DNA of 64,000 nucleotides from Bisbaumannia salifodinae (GTDB taxonomy: Bacteria; Pseudomonadota; Gammaproteobacteria; Pseudomonadales; Halomonadaceae): the NCBI RefSeq assembly GCF_039522585.1, contig NZ_BAAADR010000004.1. One strand, given 5' to 3'. Shown here piece by piece: positions 43,362 through 51,680 of this stretch; the stretch's first letter is position 1; each line of letters begins with the position of its first letter. The position numbers and the translations under genes are program-made. The notes beneath the pieces are model-generated. The model did not search any database, was not told the DNA's origin, and saw only the letters and a program-made list of their open reading frames with translations.

Positions 43362-44564
43362 ATGGCTTCTTCCCTGACCCACGACATGCCCGATGCCCGG
43401 GGCTTCTTCGGCGACTTCGGCGGCCAGCTGGTGCCGCCTCACCTCAAGCAGGTGATGGACGAGATCGATGCCGCCTACGAGGAGATCCGCGTCCGCGAGG
43501 ACTTCCAAGAGGAGCTGGCCGGCCTCTTCGCCGATTATGTGGGGCGGCCCAGCCCGATCTTCCACGCCCGGCGCCTCTCCGAGACCCTGGGCGGGGCCCA
43601 GATCCACCTCAAGCGGGAGGATCTCAATCACACCGGCGCCCACAAGATCAATCACTGCCTGGGCGAGGCGCTGCTGGCCAAGTTCATGGGCAAGACCAAG
43701 GTGATCGCCGAGACCGGTGCCGGCCAGCACGGCGTGGCCCTGGCCACCGCCTGCGCCCTGGTAGGCATCCCCTGCGAGATCCATATGGGCCAGGTGGATA
43801 TCGAGAAGGAACACCCCAACGTCACCAAGATGAAGATCCTCGGCTGCAAGCTGGTGACGGTGACTCGCGGCACGGCGACCCTCAAGGATGCGGTGGACAG
43901 CGCCTTCGAGGAGTACCTCGAGGATCCCCAGAACTACCTCTACGCCATCGGCTCGGTGGTGGGCCCCCACCCCTTCCCCAAGATGGTGCGCGACTTCCAG
44001 TCGATCATCGGCCGCGAGGCCCGTGCCCAGTTCCTCGAGCGTCACGGCAGGCTGCCCGACCATGTCACCGCCTGCGTCGGCGGCGGGTCGAATGCCATCG
44101 GCATGTTCACCGCCTTCCTCGAGGACGAGGCGGTGCATCTGGTGGGGGTGGAACCCGCCGGCGAAGGCCTCGACACCCCGCGCCACTCCGCCACCCTGAC
44201 CCTCGGCAAGCCCGGCGAGATCCACGGCATGCGCTGCTATGTGCTGGAGGACGAGGCGGGTAACCCGCTGCCGGTGCACTCCATCGCCTCGGGCCTCGAC
44301 TACCCCGGGGTGGGGCCCCAGCACAGCTACCTCAAGCAGGTGGGGCGGGTCGATTACCAGAGTGCCAGCGACGCGGAGTGCCTGGAGGCCTTCCTGACGT
44401 TGTCGCGGGTGGAGGGGATCATCCCCGCCCTGGAGAGCGCCCATGCGGTGGCCTGGGCGATGCGCGTGGCGCCGACCCTGCCCAGGGATCAACATATCCT
44501 GATCAACCTCTCCGGCCGCGGCGACAAGGATGCCGACTATGTGGCCGAGAAGCTGGGACTATGA
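43362..44564 (+). CDS. trpB: Tryptophan synthase beta subunit, stand-alone copy
   Basis: A 400-residue PLP enzyme joining indole and serine. PLP lysine Lys95 in NHTGAHKIN, catalytic Glu117 in AETGAGQHGV, phosphate-binding CVGGGSNAIGMF and the C-terminal NLSGRGDKD are all present. The start at 43362 follows AGGA. No trpA, trpF or other trp gene is adjacent, which is unusual; it could act with a distant TrpA or as a scavenging indole-to-tryptophan enzyme. The sequence is rather unlike Pseudomonas trpBA-type TrpB, hinting at a second paralogue. A methyltransferase gene follows after 33 bp. Confidence 0.9.
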   Translation: MASSLTHDMPDARGFFGDFGGQLVPPHLKQVMDEIDAAYEEIRVREDFQEELAGLFADYVGRPSPIFHARRLSETLGGAQIHLKREDLNHTGAHKINHCLGEALLAKFMGKTKVIAETGAGQHGVALATACALVGIPCEIHMGQVDIEKEHPNVTKMKILGCKLVTVTRGTATLKDAVDSAFEEYLEDPQNYLYAIGSVVGPHPFPKMVRDFQSIIGREARAQFLERHGRLPDHVTACVGGGSNAIGMFTAFLEDEAVHLVGVEPAGEGLDTPRHSATLTLGKPGEIHGMRCYVLEDEAGNPLPVHSIASGLDYPGVGPQHSYLKQVGRVDYQSASDAECLEAFLTLSRVEGIIPALESAHAVAWAMRVAPTLPRDQHILINLSGRGDKDADYVAEKLGL

Positions 44565-44597
44565 TCGGCGAAGCCCGACAGACTGCTAGGAGGCCCC

Positions 44598-45230
44598 ATG
44601 GATAGTCTCGATCCCGACCTGGGCCCCGGCGAACAGGCCCGTTTGATCAGCCCCGCCGCGGCGCGCAATGCCGCGCCGATCCTCGCGGTGCTGCGTGACG
44701 TCCTGCCGGGCCGGGGGCGGGTCCTGGAACTGGCCAGCGGCAGCGGCGAGCATGCCCTGCACTTCGCCAGGGCGCTGCCCGGCCTCGAGTGGCAACCCTC
44801 GGACCCGAGTCCCCGGGCACGGGCCTCCATCGCCGCCTGGCGTGACGCCGAGGGGCCCGACAACCTGCTGGCGCCGATCGCCCTGGACGTGACCCGCCGC
44901 CCCTGGCCGGTAGCCGACTTCGCGGCCCTGGTATGCATCAATATGCTGCATATCTCCCCCTGGGCCGCCGGCCAGGCGCTACTCGCCGAGGCCGGCGAAC
45001 GGCTGCCGGCCGAGGGCGTATGCTTCGTCTACGGCCCTTTCAAGCGGGACGGCGCCCATACCGCGCCCAGCAATGCCGCCTTCGATGCCGACCTGCGTCG
45101 CCGCGATCCCGCCTGGGGCATCCGCGACCTGGCGGCGGTCGAGGCCGAGGCGCAGCGTCATGGCCTTATGCTGAGCCGGGTCGTCGAGATGCCTGCCAAT
45201 AACCTGAGCCTGGTGTTCCAGCGCCCCTGA
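44598..45230 (+). CDS. DUF938-family SAM-dependent methyltransferase
   Basis: A 210-residue class I methyltransferase-fold protein. Motif I is VLELASGSGEHALHFARALP, followed by WQPSDPSPRARASIAAW and the DUF938 signature CINMLHISPW and YGPFKRDGAHTAPSNAAFD. The substrate of this family is unknown. AGGAGG lies 5-10 bp before the ATG, and the gene begins 33 bp after trpB, so the two may be co-transcribed. A palindromic MITE-like element starts 60 bp after its stop. Confidence 0.88.
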   Translation: MDSLDPDLGPGEQARLISPAAARNAAPILAVLRDVLPGRGRVLELASGSGEHALHFARALPGLEWQPSDPSPRARASIAAWRDAEGPDNLLAPIALDVTRRPWPVADFAALVCINMLHISPWAAGQALLAEAGERLPAEGVCFVYGPFKRDGAHTAPSNAAFDADLRRRDPAWGIRDLAAVEAEAQRHGLMLSRVVEMPANNLSLVFQRP

Positions 45231-45289
45231 GCCTCGCCTTGCGTTGGTAGCGTCCCTTGAAGTTCTGGCACTTACCTCAAAGACTGGTA

Positions 45290-45450
45290 GGAGCCTATCG
45301 GGCTTAGCCGATCGTCACGAGAGTTACGGATTTCGAGTCAAATTTATCGATCGATTGAGGCGAATAGCGAGCTATTTAACGAAATGGATCGATAAATTTG
45401 GCCGGAAGCCCGGGATTCGCAGTAGATCAGTGTTAAGTCCGACAGGCTCC
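45290..45450. mobile_element. Concentric palindromic MITE-like element
   Basis: A 161-bp element with three nested inverted repeats sharing one centre near 45370: terminal GGAGCCTATCGGGCTTA (45290-45306) against 45434-45450 (15 of 17 paired), middle CAAATTTATCGATC (45339-45352) against 45387-45400 (perfect), and central AATAGC/GCTATT (45363-45376). It is AT-rich against its surroundings and encodes nothing. It lies 26 bp before a zinc-ribbon gene. It could be a non-autonomous transposon or a structured RNA leader. Confidence 0.7.
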
Positions 45451-45476
45451 CAGGGTAGCCACAAGGAGGACGCTAG

Positions 45477-45701
45477 ATGAGTGATCTTTCGGAGGATTTT
45501 CGCCTGCCCGTCGCCTGCCCCCAGTGCGGAAGTCACCGCGTGCGCGTCTCCAAGGTCAAGAATCCCGACGATGCGGTCTTCTGCGCCTCCTGCAAGACGC
45601 GGCTGTGCCTCTACCATGAGGCCATGGATCTGCTCCGTCGGGGCCCCGGTAACGAGACCGAGGCGCTCCTCGAACAGGCCATGAATCGGCATCGACCTTG
45701 A
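45477..45701 (+). CDS. Small zinc-ribbon protein
   Basis: A 74-residue protein with two CxxC knuckles (Cys14/Cys17 in ACPQCG, Cys36/Cys39 in CASCKTRLC), the spacing of a zinc ribbon. The C-terminal half is a short charged helix. AAGGAGG is ideally placed. Its stop overlaps a TTG start of the first complex-I-like gene (TTGA), so it belongs to that operon and could help assemble or regulate it. No family recognised. Confidence 0.75.
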   Translation: MSDLSEDFRLPVACPQCGSHRVRVSKVKNPDDAVFCASCKTRLCLYHEAMDLLRRGPGNETEALLEQAMNRHRP

Positions 45702-46957
45702 GCCCCGCCGCCTGGCCCAGCGAGGGCCTCGCCGGGCTACTGATCCTGCTGACCAGCCTGCTGGTGGCGGGGGTGGCCTGGCATGCCCGGGGCCACCTGC
45801 GCGAGCAAGGGGTGCCCGCCGGCCGTAGCCACTGGCTGTGGCCGTTGTTGGCGGCGGTGTGGGGCTTCCTGACGCTGATCTGGCTGGTCTCGGACCTGCT
45901 CACCCTCTACCTGGCCCTGGAAGGCTTGGGACTCTGCGCGGTCGCCCTGATGTGGTTGCCCGGCACGCCGGCATCGCGGCGGGCGAGCCTCTACTACCTG
46001 CTGGCCAGCCTCAGCGGTTCGGCGCTGATCCTGACCTCGGCGCTGCTGCTCTATCGCCACTATGGCCATCTCGACTTCGCCCTGCTGGACCGGGCCTCCG
46101 TCGGCGATCCCCAGTGGCGCTGGCTGGCCCTGGCGGGGCTGAGCACCGGCCTGCTGGTCAAGGCCGGGGTCTTCCCGCTGCATACCTGGCTGCCTCCGGC
46201 CCATGCCGCGGCCTGGGCCCCGGTCAGCGCCTTGCATTCGGCACTGATCATCAAGGCCAGCCTCTTCCTGCTGATCAAGCTATGGTGGCTACTGGGCCCC
46301 GAGGCCGCTCCCAGCCTGCAATTGCTGGGCTGGTTGGGGGCCGCGGCGGTGCTCTGGGGCGGGCTGCTGGCCTGGCGCCAGACCAGCCTCAAGAAGGTGG
46401 TGGCCTTCTCCACCGTCTCCCAGATGGGCTATCTGCTGCTGCTCTTGCCACTGATGGCCGCCGCCGAGGAGGGCGCCCGCCAACTGGCCTGGCAGGCTAC
46501 CTGGCTGCTCTTCGTGACCCATGCCCTGGCCAAGGCGGCGATGTTCATGGCCGCCGGCAACCTGGTGCTGGCCATGGACCGCGGTGACCTGGAGGGGCTC
46601 GCCGGGGTGGGGCAGCGGCTGCCCCTGTCGCTGCTGGTCTTCGGCGTGGCGGGGGTGAGCATCATGGGCCTGCCGCCCAGCGGCGCCTTCGTCGCCAAGT
46701 GGCTGCTGCTGGAGTCGGCCCTGGCCTCCGGCCAGTGGCAGTGGCTGCTGCTGCTGGGACTGGGGAGCCTGCTGAGTGCCGCCTATGTGTTCCGGGTCTT
46801 CGCCTACTGCTTTACCTCCCGAGCCGAGGCGCCGCCCTGCCGGCGGGTGCCGACCCATCTGGATATCGTGCCCCTGGGGCTGGCCCTGGCGGCGCTCTTC
46901 CTGGGGCTGGTCGCGGGCCTCCCGCTGCTCTGGGTCGACGGGGGAGGCCTGCCATGA
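45698..46957 (+). CDS. Complex I/Mrp antiporter-like membrane subunit (first of three)
   Basis: A 419-residue polytopic protein of the NuoL/M/N-MrpA/D (Proton_antipo_M) family. The core is present: LLVKAGVFPLHTWLPPAHA with the conserved channel lysine and WLP, KKVVAFSTVSQMGYLLLL, and GLPPSGAFVAKW. The start is a TTG at 45698 overlapping the zinc-ribbon stop; no better start is visible. Helices begin earlier than in NuoN, so some N-terminal helices of the family may be missing. It is followed by two more such subunits and by no nuo or complete mrp genes. Proton or sodium translocation is likely. Confidence 0.82.
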   Translation: MSPAAWPSEGLAGLLILLTSLLVAGVAWHARGHLREQGVPAGRSHWLWPLLAAVWGFLTLIWLVSDLLTLYLALEGLGLCAVALMWLPGTPASRRASLYYLLASLSGSALILTSALLLYRHYGHLDFALLDRASVGDPQWRWLALAGLSTGLLVKAGVFPLHTWLPPAHAAAWAPVSALHSALIIKASLFLLIKLWWLLGPEAAPSLQLLGWLGAAAVLWGGLLAWRQTSLKKVVAFSTVSQMGYLLLLLPLMAAAEEGARQLAWQATWLLFVTHALAKAAMFMAAGNLVLAMDRGDLEGLAGVGQRLPLSLLVFGVAGVSIMGLPPSGAFVAKWLLLESALASGQWQWLLLLGLGSLLSAAYVFRVFAYCFTSRAEAPPCRRVPTHLDIVPLGLALAALFLGLVAGLPLLWVDGGGLP

Positions 46958-47108
46958 CCCTGCTGCTGCCGACCCTGGCCACCTCGCTGCTGGTCGCGCC
47001 GTTGATCTTCCCGCTGCCCTGGGTCGACGGGGGAGGCCTGCCATGACCCTCCTGCTACTGACCCTGGCCACCTCGCTGCTGGCGGCCCCCGTGATCTTCC
47101 TGCTGCCG
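46931..47108 (+). repeat. Tandem 89-bp repeat at the junction of two antiporter-like genes
   Basis: TGGGTCGACGGGGGAGGCCT at 46931 recurs at 47020, and the following ATGACCCT at 46954 recurs at 47043; about 78 of 89 positions agree. Each unit holds the gene-1 end, an SD sequence and a gene-2 start. The first unit encodes only a 30-residue stub (46954-47046) resembling the N-terminus of the next protein and ending WVDGGGLP. Confidence 0.85.
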
Positions 47109-48527
47109 GAGCGCGCCCGTCGAGCACGTACCACCATCAACCTGGGGGCGGCGCTGATCAAGCTGGCCCTGGTGGCCTGGATGGTGCGGGGGCTGGCCCA
47201 GGGGATGGAGTACCGCTTTCACCTGCCGGTGATGGAGGGCTTCAGCGTCCATCTGGTGGCGGATCCCCTGGGGATCCTGTTCGCCGGCCTCTCCTCCCTG
47301 TTATGGCTCTTTACCACCCTCTATGCGGTGGCCTACCTGGAGGACTCGCCCAATCGGCGGCGTTTCTTCGGCTTCTTCAGCCTCTGCGTGGCCAGCACCC
47401 TGGGCATTGCCCTGGCCGCCAACCTCTTCACCTTCCTGATCTTCTACGAGCTGCTGACCCTGGCCACCTACCCGCTGGTGGTGCATCGTGGTACCCCGGC
47501 GGCGCTGGCCGCCGGGCGTATCTACCTGCGCTATATGGTCAGCGCCGGCTTCGTACTGCTGCTGGGGGCGGTCTGGCTACAGGCCCTGGCCGGGGAGCTG
47601 ACCTTCGGTGAGCTGCGCCTGGCCGAGCTGGACGAGCGGCACCACACCACCCTGAGGGGCATCTTCCTGCTGTTGATGCTGGGCCTCGGCGTCAAGGCGG
47701 CCCTGGTGCCCCTGCATGGCTGGCTGGCCCAGGCCATGGTGGCACCGGCGCCGGTCAGCGCCCTGCTGCACGCGGTGGCGGTGGTCAAGGCGGGGGCCTT
47801 CGGCATCGTGCGTCTGGTCCATGACGTCTACGGCATCGCCTTCAGCGCCACCCTGGGGCTGCTCGGCTGGCTGACCGTCGCCGCCTCGCTCACCATCCTC
47901 TATGGTTCCCTGCGCGCCCTGGCCCAGGTCGACCTCAAGCGCCGCCTGGCCTTCTCCACGGTGAGTCAGGTCGCCTATATCGTGCTGGGGGTGAGCCTGT
48001 TCGGTCCCCTGGGCACCCTCGCCGGCCTGGCCCACCTGCTGCATCAGGGGCTGATGAAGGTGACGCTGTTCTTCTGCGCCGGCAACTATGCCGAGGAGCT
48101 GGGTATCCACCGCATCGACGAGCTGGACGGGGTAGGGCGGCGCATGCCCCTGACCAGCTTGGCCTTCACCCTGGGGGCCCTGGGCATGATCGGCCTGCCA
48201 CCCCTGGCGGGCTTTATCAGCAAGTGGTACCTGGGGATGGGGGCGGTGGCCGCCGGCTCACCCTGGGTGATCACGGTGCTGGTGGCCAGCAGCCTGCTCA
48301 ATGCCGCCTACTTTCTGCCGCCCCTGTATCGGCTCTGGTTCAAGGTCGCCGCGGATCCCGCCTGGCCCCAGGCGCGACACCTGGGGCGCTTCGAGACCCA
48401 TGCCTGGCTATGGGGGCCGGCCCTGGCCATGGGGCTGTTCAGCCTGCTGGCGGGGGCCCTGGCGGGGCTGCCCTATAGTCCCCTGGACTGGGCGGGCCGG
48501 GTGGCCGGCGGGGAGTACTTCCCATGA
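47043..48527 (+). CDS. Complex I/Mrp antiporter-like membrane subunit (second of three)
   Basis: A 494-residue Proton_antipo_M protein, nearest in layout to NuoM/MrpD. It has NLFTFLIFYELLTLATYPLV with the conserved TM5 glutamate, GVKAALVPLHGWLAQAMVAP, a functional lysine in AVVKAGAFGI, LKRRLAFSTVSQVAYIVLG and MIGLPPLAGFISKWYLG. The start at 47043 is the second copy of a tandem repeat that carries its ribosome binding site. It overlaps the next subunit by 4 bp. It should pump or exchange ions together with its two neighbours. Confidence 0.88.
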   Translation: MTLLLLTLATSLLAAPVIFLLPERARRARTTINLGAALIKLALVAWMVRGLAQGMEYRFHLPVMEGFSVHLVADPLGILFAGLSSLLWLFTTLYAVAYLEDSPNRRRFFGFFSLCVASTLGIALAANLFTFLIFYELLTLATYPLVVHRGTPAALAAGRIYLRYMVSAGFVLLLGAVWLQALAGELTFGELRLAELDERHHTTLRGIFLLLMLGLGVKAALVPLHGWLAQAMVAPAPVSALLHAVAVVKAGAFGIVRLVHDVYGIAFSATLGLLGWLTVAASLTILYGSLRALAQVDLKRRLAFSTVSQVAYIVLGVSLFGPLGTLAGLAHLLHQGLMKVTLFFCAGNYAEELGIHRIDELDGVGRRMPLTSLAFTLGALGMIGLPPLAGFISKWYLGMGAVAAGSPWVITVLVASSLLNAAYFLPPLYRLWFKVAADPAWPQARHLGRFETHAWLWGPALAMGLFSLLAGALAGLPYSPLDWAGRVAGGEYFP

Positions 48528-50281
48528 GCCTGTCGATGTTGATGCCCTGGGGCCTGGCCGTTGCGGTGGCCTGGCCGCTGCTATTGGCGAGCCTGCCGGG
48601 GCTGTTCGAGCGGCGTCTGGCGACCCTGGCCTGGCTGAGCGGCCCCCTGCCGGCATTGGCCCTGGCGCTGTGGGCCCCGGCCATGGAGTTGAGCCTGGAG
48701 GCCTGGCTGCTGGGTGGGCACTGGCTGCTGGATGAGACACGCCGCCCGCTGCTGGCCTTCGGCGCCCTGCTATGGGCCCTGGCGGGGGGCTATGCCTGGG
48801 GCTATCTGGCCCCCGAGGATCCCCATCGGGGGCGCTTCGCCCGGCTCTGGAGCCTGACCCTGGCCGGTAACCTGCTGCTGCTGGTGGCCGAGGATATCCC
48901 CAGCTTCTATCTCGGTTTCGCCCTGATGACCTTCGCCGCCTATGGCCTGGTGCTGCATCAGGGCGATGAGGAGGCCCGCCGGGGGGCCTGGGCCTATCTG
49001 CTGCTGGCCCTGGTGGGGGAAGGCATGATCCTGGCCGGTCTGCTGTGGGCGGCGGGGGAGAGCGGTGCCCTGACCCTGACGGCGTTGCGCCAGGGGATCG
49101 CCGAGCAGGGGGGCAACGCCGTGGTACTGCTGCTGTGGCTGGGCTTCGGCGTCAAGGCGGGGGTGCTGGGGCTGCATCTGTGGCTGCCGCTGGCCCATCC
49201 GGTGGCGCCCACCCCGGCCAGTGCGGTGCTCAGCGGGGTGGTGGTCAAGGCCGGGGTGTGGGGCTGGTGGCAGACCCTGCCCCTGGGATTGGTCGCCCTG
49301 CCGCTGCCGGGGAGCCTGATGGTGACCCTGGGGCTCCTCGGGGCCTTCCTGGCGGCCCTCTATGGGCTCTTCATGAGCCAGGCCAAGGCGGTGCTGGCCT
49401 ATTCCACGATGAGTCAGCTGGGCATGTTGGCGGCATTGACCGGGGCGGCACTGCAGGATCCCCGGCTGTGGCCGGCCTTGCTGCCGGCGCTGCTGCTCTT
49501 CGCCGCCCACCATGGTCTCAACAAGGGGGCCCTCTTCCTCGGCGTGGGCATCGCCCAGCGCCCGCCGCGACTGCCCTTCTGGCTGGTCGGGGCGGGGCTG
49601 GCCCTGCCGGCCTGGGCCCTGGTCGGTGCCCTGGCCAGCGGCCTGCCCAGCAAGTGGATGATCAAGGCCGGGCTCCATGAGGGGGACTGGCGGGGGCTGG
49701 CCCTGGCGCTGAGCTGGGCGGCGGTGGGCACCACGGTGCTGATGGGGCGCACCCTCTGGTGTCTCTATCATGAGTGGTGCCGGGCGGTGGACGAGGGCGC
49801 CGAGCCGGCCTCCCGGGCCATGCTGGCCGGCTGGCTGGGGTGCCTTGCGGCGGCGGCCCTGCTGCCGGTCTGGCTGGTGCTGCCCGAGGCGATTCGCCTG
49901 CCGCCCTGGGGCGAACTCTGGGGGCTGCTGTGGCCGGTGGTGCTGGGGGGGATCCTGATGGCGGTGGCCATTCAGCAACTGCTGGGGCGGCACCCCGCCG
50001 TGGAGGCGGCGGTGGCGACCTGGCGCCCGGGGGATCTGTGGTGGCTGGCACGGCACCCGCTGTGCCGGTGGATGCTTGACCTGAGGCGCGGCGTCGAGGC
50101 GCTGCATCGGCACAACGAGCGTTGGCACGAGGCGCGGCGCACCTGGAGCGGACGCCTGATGGCGGGGCTGGATGGCCTGGAGCGGGTCGAGACCCTGCTG
50201 CGCTGGCTGCTGTTGCCGCTGATCCTGGGGATGGGGGCGCTGCTGATCTGGGGGCTGCCGGTGACGTTACCGCTGGGGTAG
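48524..50281 (+). CDS. Complex I/hydrogenase-4-like membrane subunit (third of three)
   Basis: A 585-residue polytopic protein of the same superfamily, closest in form to HyfB/MrpA-type long subunits. It shows GVKAGVLGLHLWLPLAHPVA, SGVVVKAGVWGWWQTL, SQAKAVLAYSTMSQLGMLAA and GLNKGALFLGVG, then an extended C-terminal part with a lateral-helix-like charged stretch (GVEALHRHNERWHEARRTWS) before a last membrane helix. Three such subunits with a zinc-ribbon protein and no redox subunits suggest an ion-translocating module of unknown partner. No MrpB/C/E/F/G genes are adjacent. Confidence 0.85.
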   Translation: MSLSMLMPWGLAVAVAWPLLLASLPGLFERRLATLAWLSGPLPALALALWAPAMELSLEAWLLGGHWLLDETRRPLLAFGALLWALAGGYAWGYLAPEDPHRGRFARLWSLTLAGNLLLLVAEDIPSFYLGFALMTFAAYGLVLHQGDEEARRGAWAYLLLALVGEGMILAGLLWAAGESGALTLTALRQGIAEQGGNAVVLLLWLGFGVKAGVLGLHLWLPLAHPVAPTPASAVLSGVVVKAGVWGWWQTLPLGLVALPLPGSLMVTLGLLGAFLAALYGLFMSQAKAVLAYSTMSQLGMLAALTGAALQDPRLWPALLPALLLFAAHHGLNKGALFLGVGIAQRPPRLPFWLVGAGLALPAWALVGALASGLPSKWMIKAGLHEGDWRGLALALSWAAVGTTVLMGRTLWCLYHEWCRAVDEGAEPASRAMLAGWLGCLAAAALLPVWLVLPEAIRLPPWGELWGLLWPVVLGGILMAVAIQQLLGRHPAVEAAVATWRPGDLWWLARHPLCRWMLDLRRGVEALHRHNERWHEARRTWSGRLMAGLDGLERVETLLRWLLLPLILGMGALLIWGLPVTLPLG

Positions 50282-50355
50282 TGGCTGGGCGGCGGGGGTG
50301 TCAGGCGGCTGCCTCGGAGGGACAAGGGCCCGGCCGAGGCAGGCGATGCGGCGTT

Positions 50356-50562
50356 TTACTCCTCTTCCTCGTCGTAGAGCCAGTCATCCTCGATGGCGCG
50401 GCGCAGGCGACGCTCCTCCAGCAGGCTCTCCACCCGGCGGCGGGCGCGCAGGGTGTCAGCGCGGCTGCTGCGCGGGCTGCGTCCGAAGTTATCGTCGTTA
50501 ACGGCGTCGAGGAAATCTTGCTCGTCGGCGAGGGAGTCGTCGACTCGGTACTCTTGGCTCAT
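50356..50562 (-). CDS. PA3496-type small acidic/basic protein
   Basis: A 68-residue protein with an acidic N-terminus, a basic coiled segment RARRRVESLLEERRLRRAIE and an acidic end (DDWLYDEEEE). This pattern matches the small PA3496 family, described as putative envelope-integrity proteins. The start at 50562 has GGGAGG upstream. No membrane segment or signal peptide is visible, so it is probably cytoplasmic or peripheral. Monocistronic, convergent with the antiporter-like operon. Confidence 0.72.
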   Translation of the reverse strand: MSQEYRVDDSLADEQDFLDAVNDDNFGRSPRSSRADTLRARRRVESLLEERRLRRAIEDDWLYDEEEE

Positions 50563-50702
50563 GCGATGCCCTCCCATGACCCGGTGGCCATAGCGCCCGG
50601 AGCGGAGCCGGACGGTTCCAACGCCTCCTTGGGCGCCTGACTCGCCTTATAGCGTCAACTGGCCCGGGAGGGCAAGAGGGGAGTGATAACTTTAGGTAGG
50701 AC

Positions 50703-51134
50703 TTATTTCCCGAGTTCCGCCTTGAGCCGCTCCAGCTCCTGCTGCGCCTCGACTCGCTCGGTCACGTTCTTCTGCACGCCAATATAGTAGGTGAGCTGGT
50801 CGTCCTCGTCGTAGACGGGGGTAATCGACAGCTCGTTCCAGAACAGGGTGCCGTCCTTGCGGTAGTTGCGCAGTACCTCGCGGCAGGGGTGGCCGTCGGC
50901 CAGCGCCTGGCGGATCTTGTCCAGGGCGGGCTGGTCCCGGTCATCGTTCTGCAGGAAGCGGCAATCCTGGTAGAGGATCTCGTCGGCGCTGTAGCCGGTG
51001 AGGCGCTCGAAGCCCTGGTTGACGTAGATCAGGATGGTCTCGTCACCTTCCTGCTCGGCCACCACGATGCCGTCCTCCGAGGCATCCACGATGCGTTCCA
51101 GCAGTTCCGGGCTGATCATGTGCGGTCGTTTCAT
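50703..51134 (-). CDS. Short LOV-domain blue-light photoreceptor
   Basis: A 143-residue protein that is almost entirely one LOV/PAS domain. The flavin-adduct cysteine Cys58 lies in the canonical motif DCRFLQ, followed by RDQ, NYRKDGTLFWNELSITPV and GVQKNVTERV. It closely follows Pseudomonas putida PpSB1-LOV, which shares DEILYQDCRFLQ and REVLRNYRKDG. Such proteins bind FMN, form a cysteine adduct in blue light and dimerise through helices at both ends; no output domain is attached, so signalling goes through partner proteins. The start at 51134 has GGAAG upstream; 51119 is an alternative. It stands alone. Confidence 0.93.
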   Translation of the reverse strand: MKRPHMISPELLERIVDASEDGIVVAEQEGDETILIYVNQGFERLTGYSADEILYQDCRFLQNDDRDQPALDKIRQALADGHPCREVLRNYRKDGTLFWNELSITPVYDEDDQLTYYIGVQKNVTERVEAQQELERLKAELGK

Positions 51135-51385
51135 CCGGGGAGCTTCCTTATGGGGACCCATGAATCACCGGGTCGGCCGGTGTCTGGGTATCATGGCCAG
51201 GCGAATCACGCTTTGCAACGCCGACGCTCCGGCCGGTGCCTGACGCCATCTCGGGGAGTCGCCGGTGAGCCACTCATCGAGGCGTGGCTGGCCGAACTCT
51301 GCCATGGGGATCTCCGCTGGCGTGCCATGGGCTCGCCCCCGGCGGGGCTGCTATGATGCCCGCTCGCATAGCGGGAGGACTCGAG

Positions 51386-51655
51386 ATGGCACGAATTAGA
51401 ATTCACTATTGTACGCAATGTCAGTGGCTGCTGCGCAGCGCCTGGCTGGCCCAGGAGCTGCTTTCCACCTTCGGCGAGGCCCTGGAGGAGGTGGCCCTGG
51501 TGCCCTCCCACGGCGGCTATTTCGAGATCTTCTACGACGACGCCTCGCTCTGGGAGCGCAAGCGGGACGGCGGCTTCCCCGACAGCAAGGAGCTCAAGCG
51601 GCGGGTGCGCGATCGCCTCGACCCCGACCGCGACCTGGGCCATATCGACCGCTGA
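51386..51655 (+). CDS. SelT/SelW/SelH-family thioredoxin-like protein (Rdx)
   Basis: An 89-residue protein with an N-terminal redox CxxC (Cys9-Thr-Gln-Cys12 in HYCTQCQWLLRSAWLAQELL) and the family block GGYFEIFYDD, followed by LWERKRDGGFPDSKELKRRV. These are cysteine homologues of selenoprotein W and are thought to act in thiol redox or glutathione-linked reactions. GGGAGG precedes the ATG. It begins 25 bp before the EamA exporter gene, so the two may be co-transcribed. Confidence 0.92.
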   Translation: MARIRIHYCTQCQWLLRSAWLAQELLSTFGEALEEVALVPSHGGYFEIFYDDASLWERKRDGGFPDSKELKRRVRDRLDPDRDLGHIDR

Positions 51656-51680
51656 TGCATCCGCAGGGAAGGAGACCCTT

